Part shown: positions 43,373 through 43,408 of the stretch, piece by piece
Layout: each line of letters begins with the position of its first letter
Position numbering within the stretch: position 1 is the first letter of the stretch
NCBI GenBank assembly: GCA_001920415.1
Contig: MNJR01000117.1
Span: 1-43,408, forward strand
DNA: 43,408 nucleotides
From: Acidobacteria bacterium 13_1_20CM_3_53_8
GTDB lineage: Bacteria; Acidobacteriota; Blastocatellia; Pyrinomonadales; Pyrinomonadaceae
Direction of reading: 5' to 3'
Program-made: the position numbers and the translations under genes
Notes under the pieces: model-generated
Told to the model about the DNA's origin: nothing
Database searches by the model: none
What the model saw: only the letters and a program-made list of their open reading frames with translations

Positions 43373-43408
43373 GAGAATTTCTTTTCTACGATCTCTTGGT
43401 AATGACTT

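Overview
The window looks like a chromosome segment of a soil or freshwater member of the Acidobacteriota, probably class Blastocatellia. This is inferred from a very large Oar-type TonB receptor with a carboxypeptidase-regulatory N-terminus, abundant CHAT/caspase proteases, moderate GC and the style of the housekeeping genes. No rRNA or other decisive marker is present, so the assignment is tentative.

Layout. (1) 2-4652: the 3' part of a giant cadherin-like/RHS polymorphic surface protein, a small membrane protein and a displaced RHS-core scrap. (2) 4805-14297: housekeeping genes, all on the plus strand: lon, a small unknown gene, engB, rho, glgA (broken near its N-terminus), trxA, a YkgJ-type Cys-cluster gene and purA. 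Most of their junctions carry long hairpins built from iterated short words; two families occur twice. (3) 14298-15018: a degenerate tRNA copy, an HNH nuclease gene and an intact tRNA-Lys(UUU). (4) 15497-27129: an Oar-like TonB receptor, convergent with a minus-strand run that reads TPR-CHAT lipoprotein, ECF sigma factor, anti-sigma factor, caspase-like peptidase. (5) 27610-28066: a tiny Gly-rich protein with two copies of a decapeptide, followed by strong stem-loops. (6) 28538-39399: the most interesting part. It holds two large unrecognised proteins (866 aa; about 736 aa, possibly SPFH-like), a minus-strand CHAT protease, and then a tight run encoding a zinc-ribbon protein, a ThiF/E1-like enzyme, a ubiquitin-like protein, an E2-like protein (HPN plus Cys), a JAMM peptidase with a C-terminal membrane anchor, a RING-like protein and a DUF4407 membrane/coiled-coil protein. 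(7) 39400-43408: a decayed accessory zone with an IS1595-type transposase remnant, a SWIM-domain protein, a Fic protein, a DUF433/DUF5615 pair, a 5'-truncated integrase and a PD-(D/E)xK-like nuclease.

How the genes may work together. Region 6 has every enzymatic step of a ubiquitin-like modification cycle (activation, conjugation, possible ligation, removal), with the removal enzyme and the last gene product in the membrane. It sits beside three caspase-fold proteases (two CHAT, one caspase-like) and a sigma/anti-sigma pair. A stress- or phage-responsive switch combining protein tagging with proteolysis at the membrane is a reasonable hypothesis, but nothing in the sequence proves that regions 4-6 act as one system.
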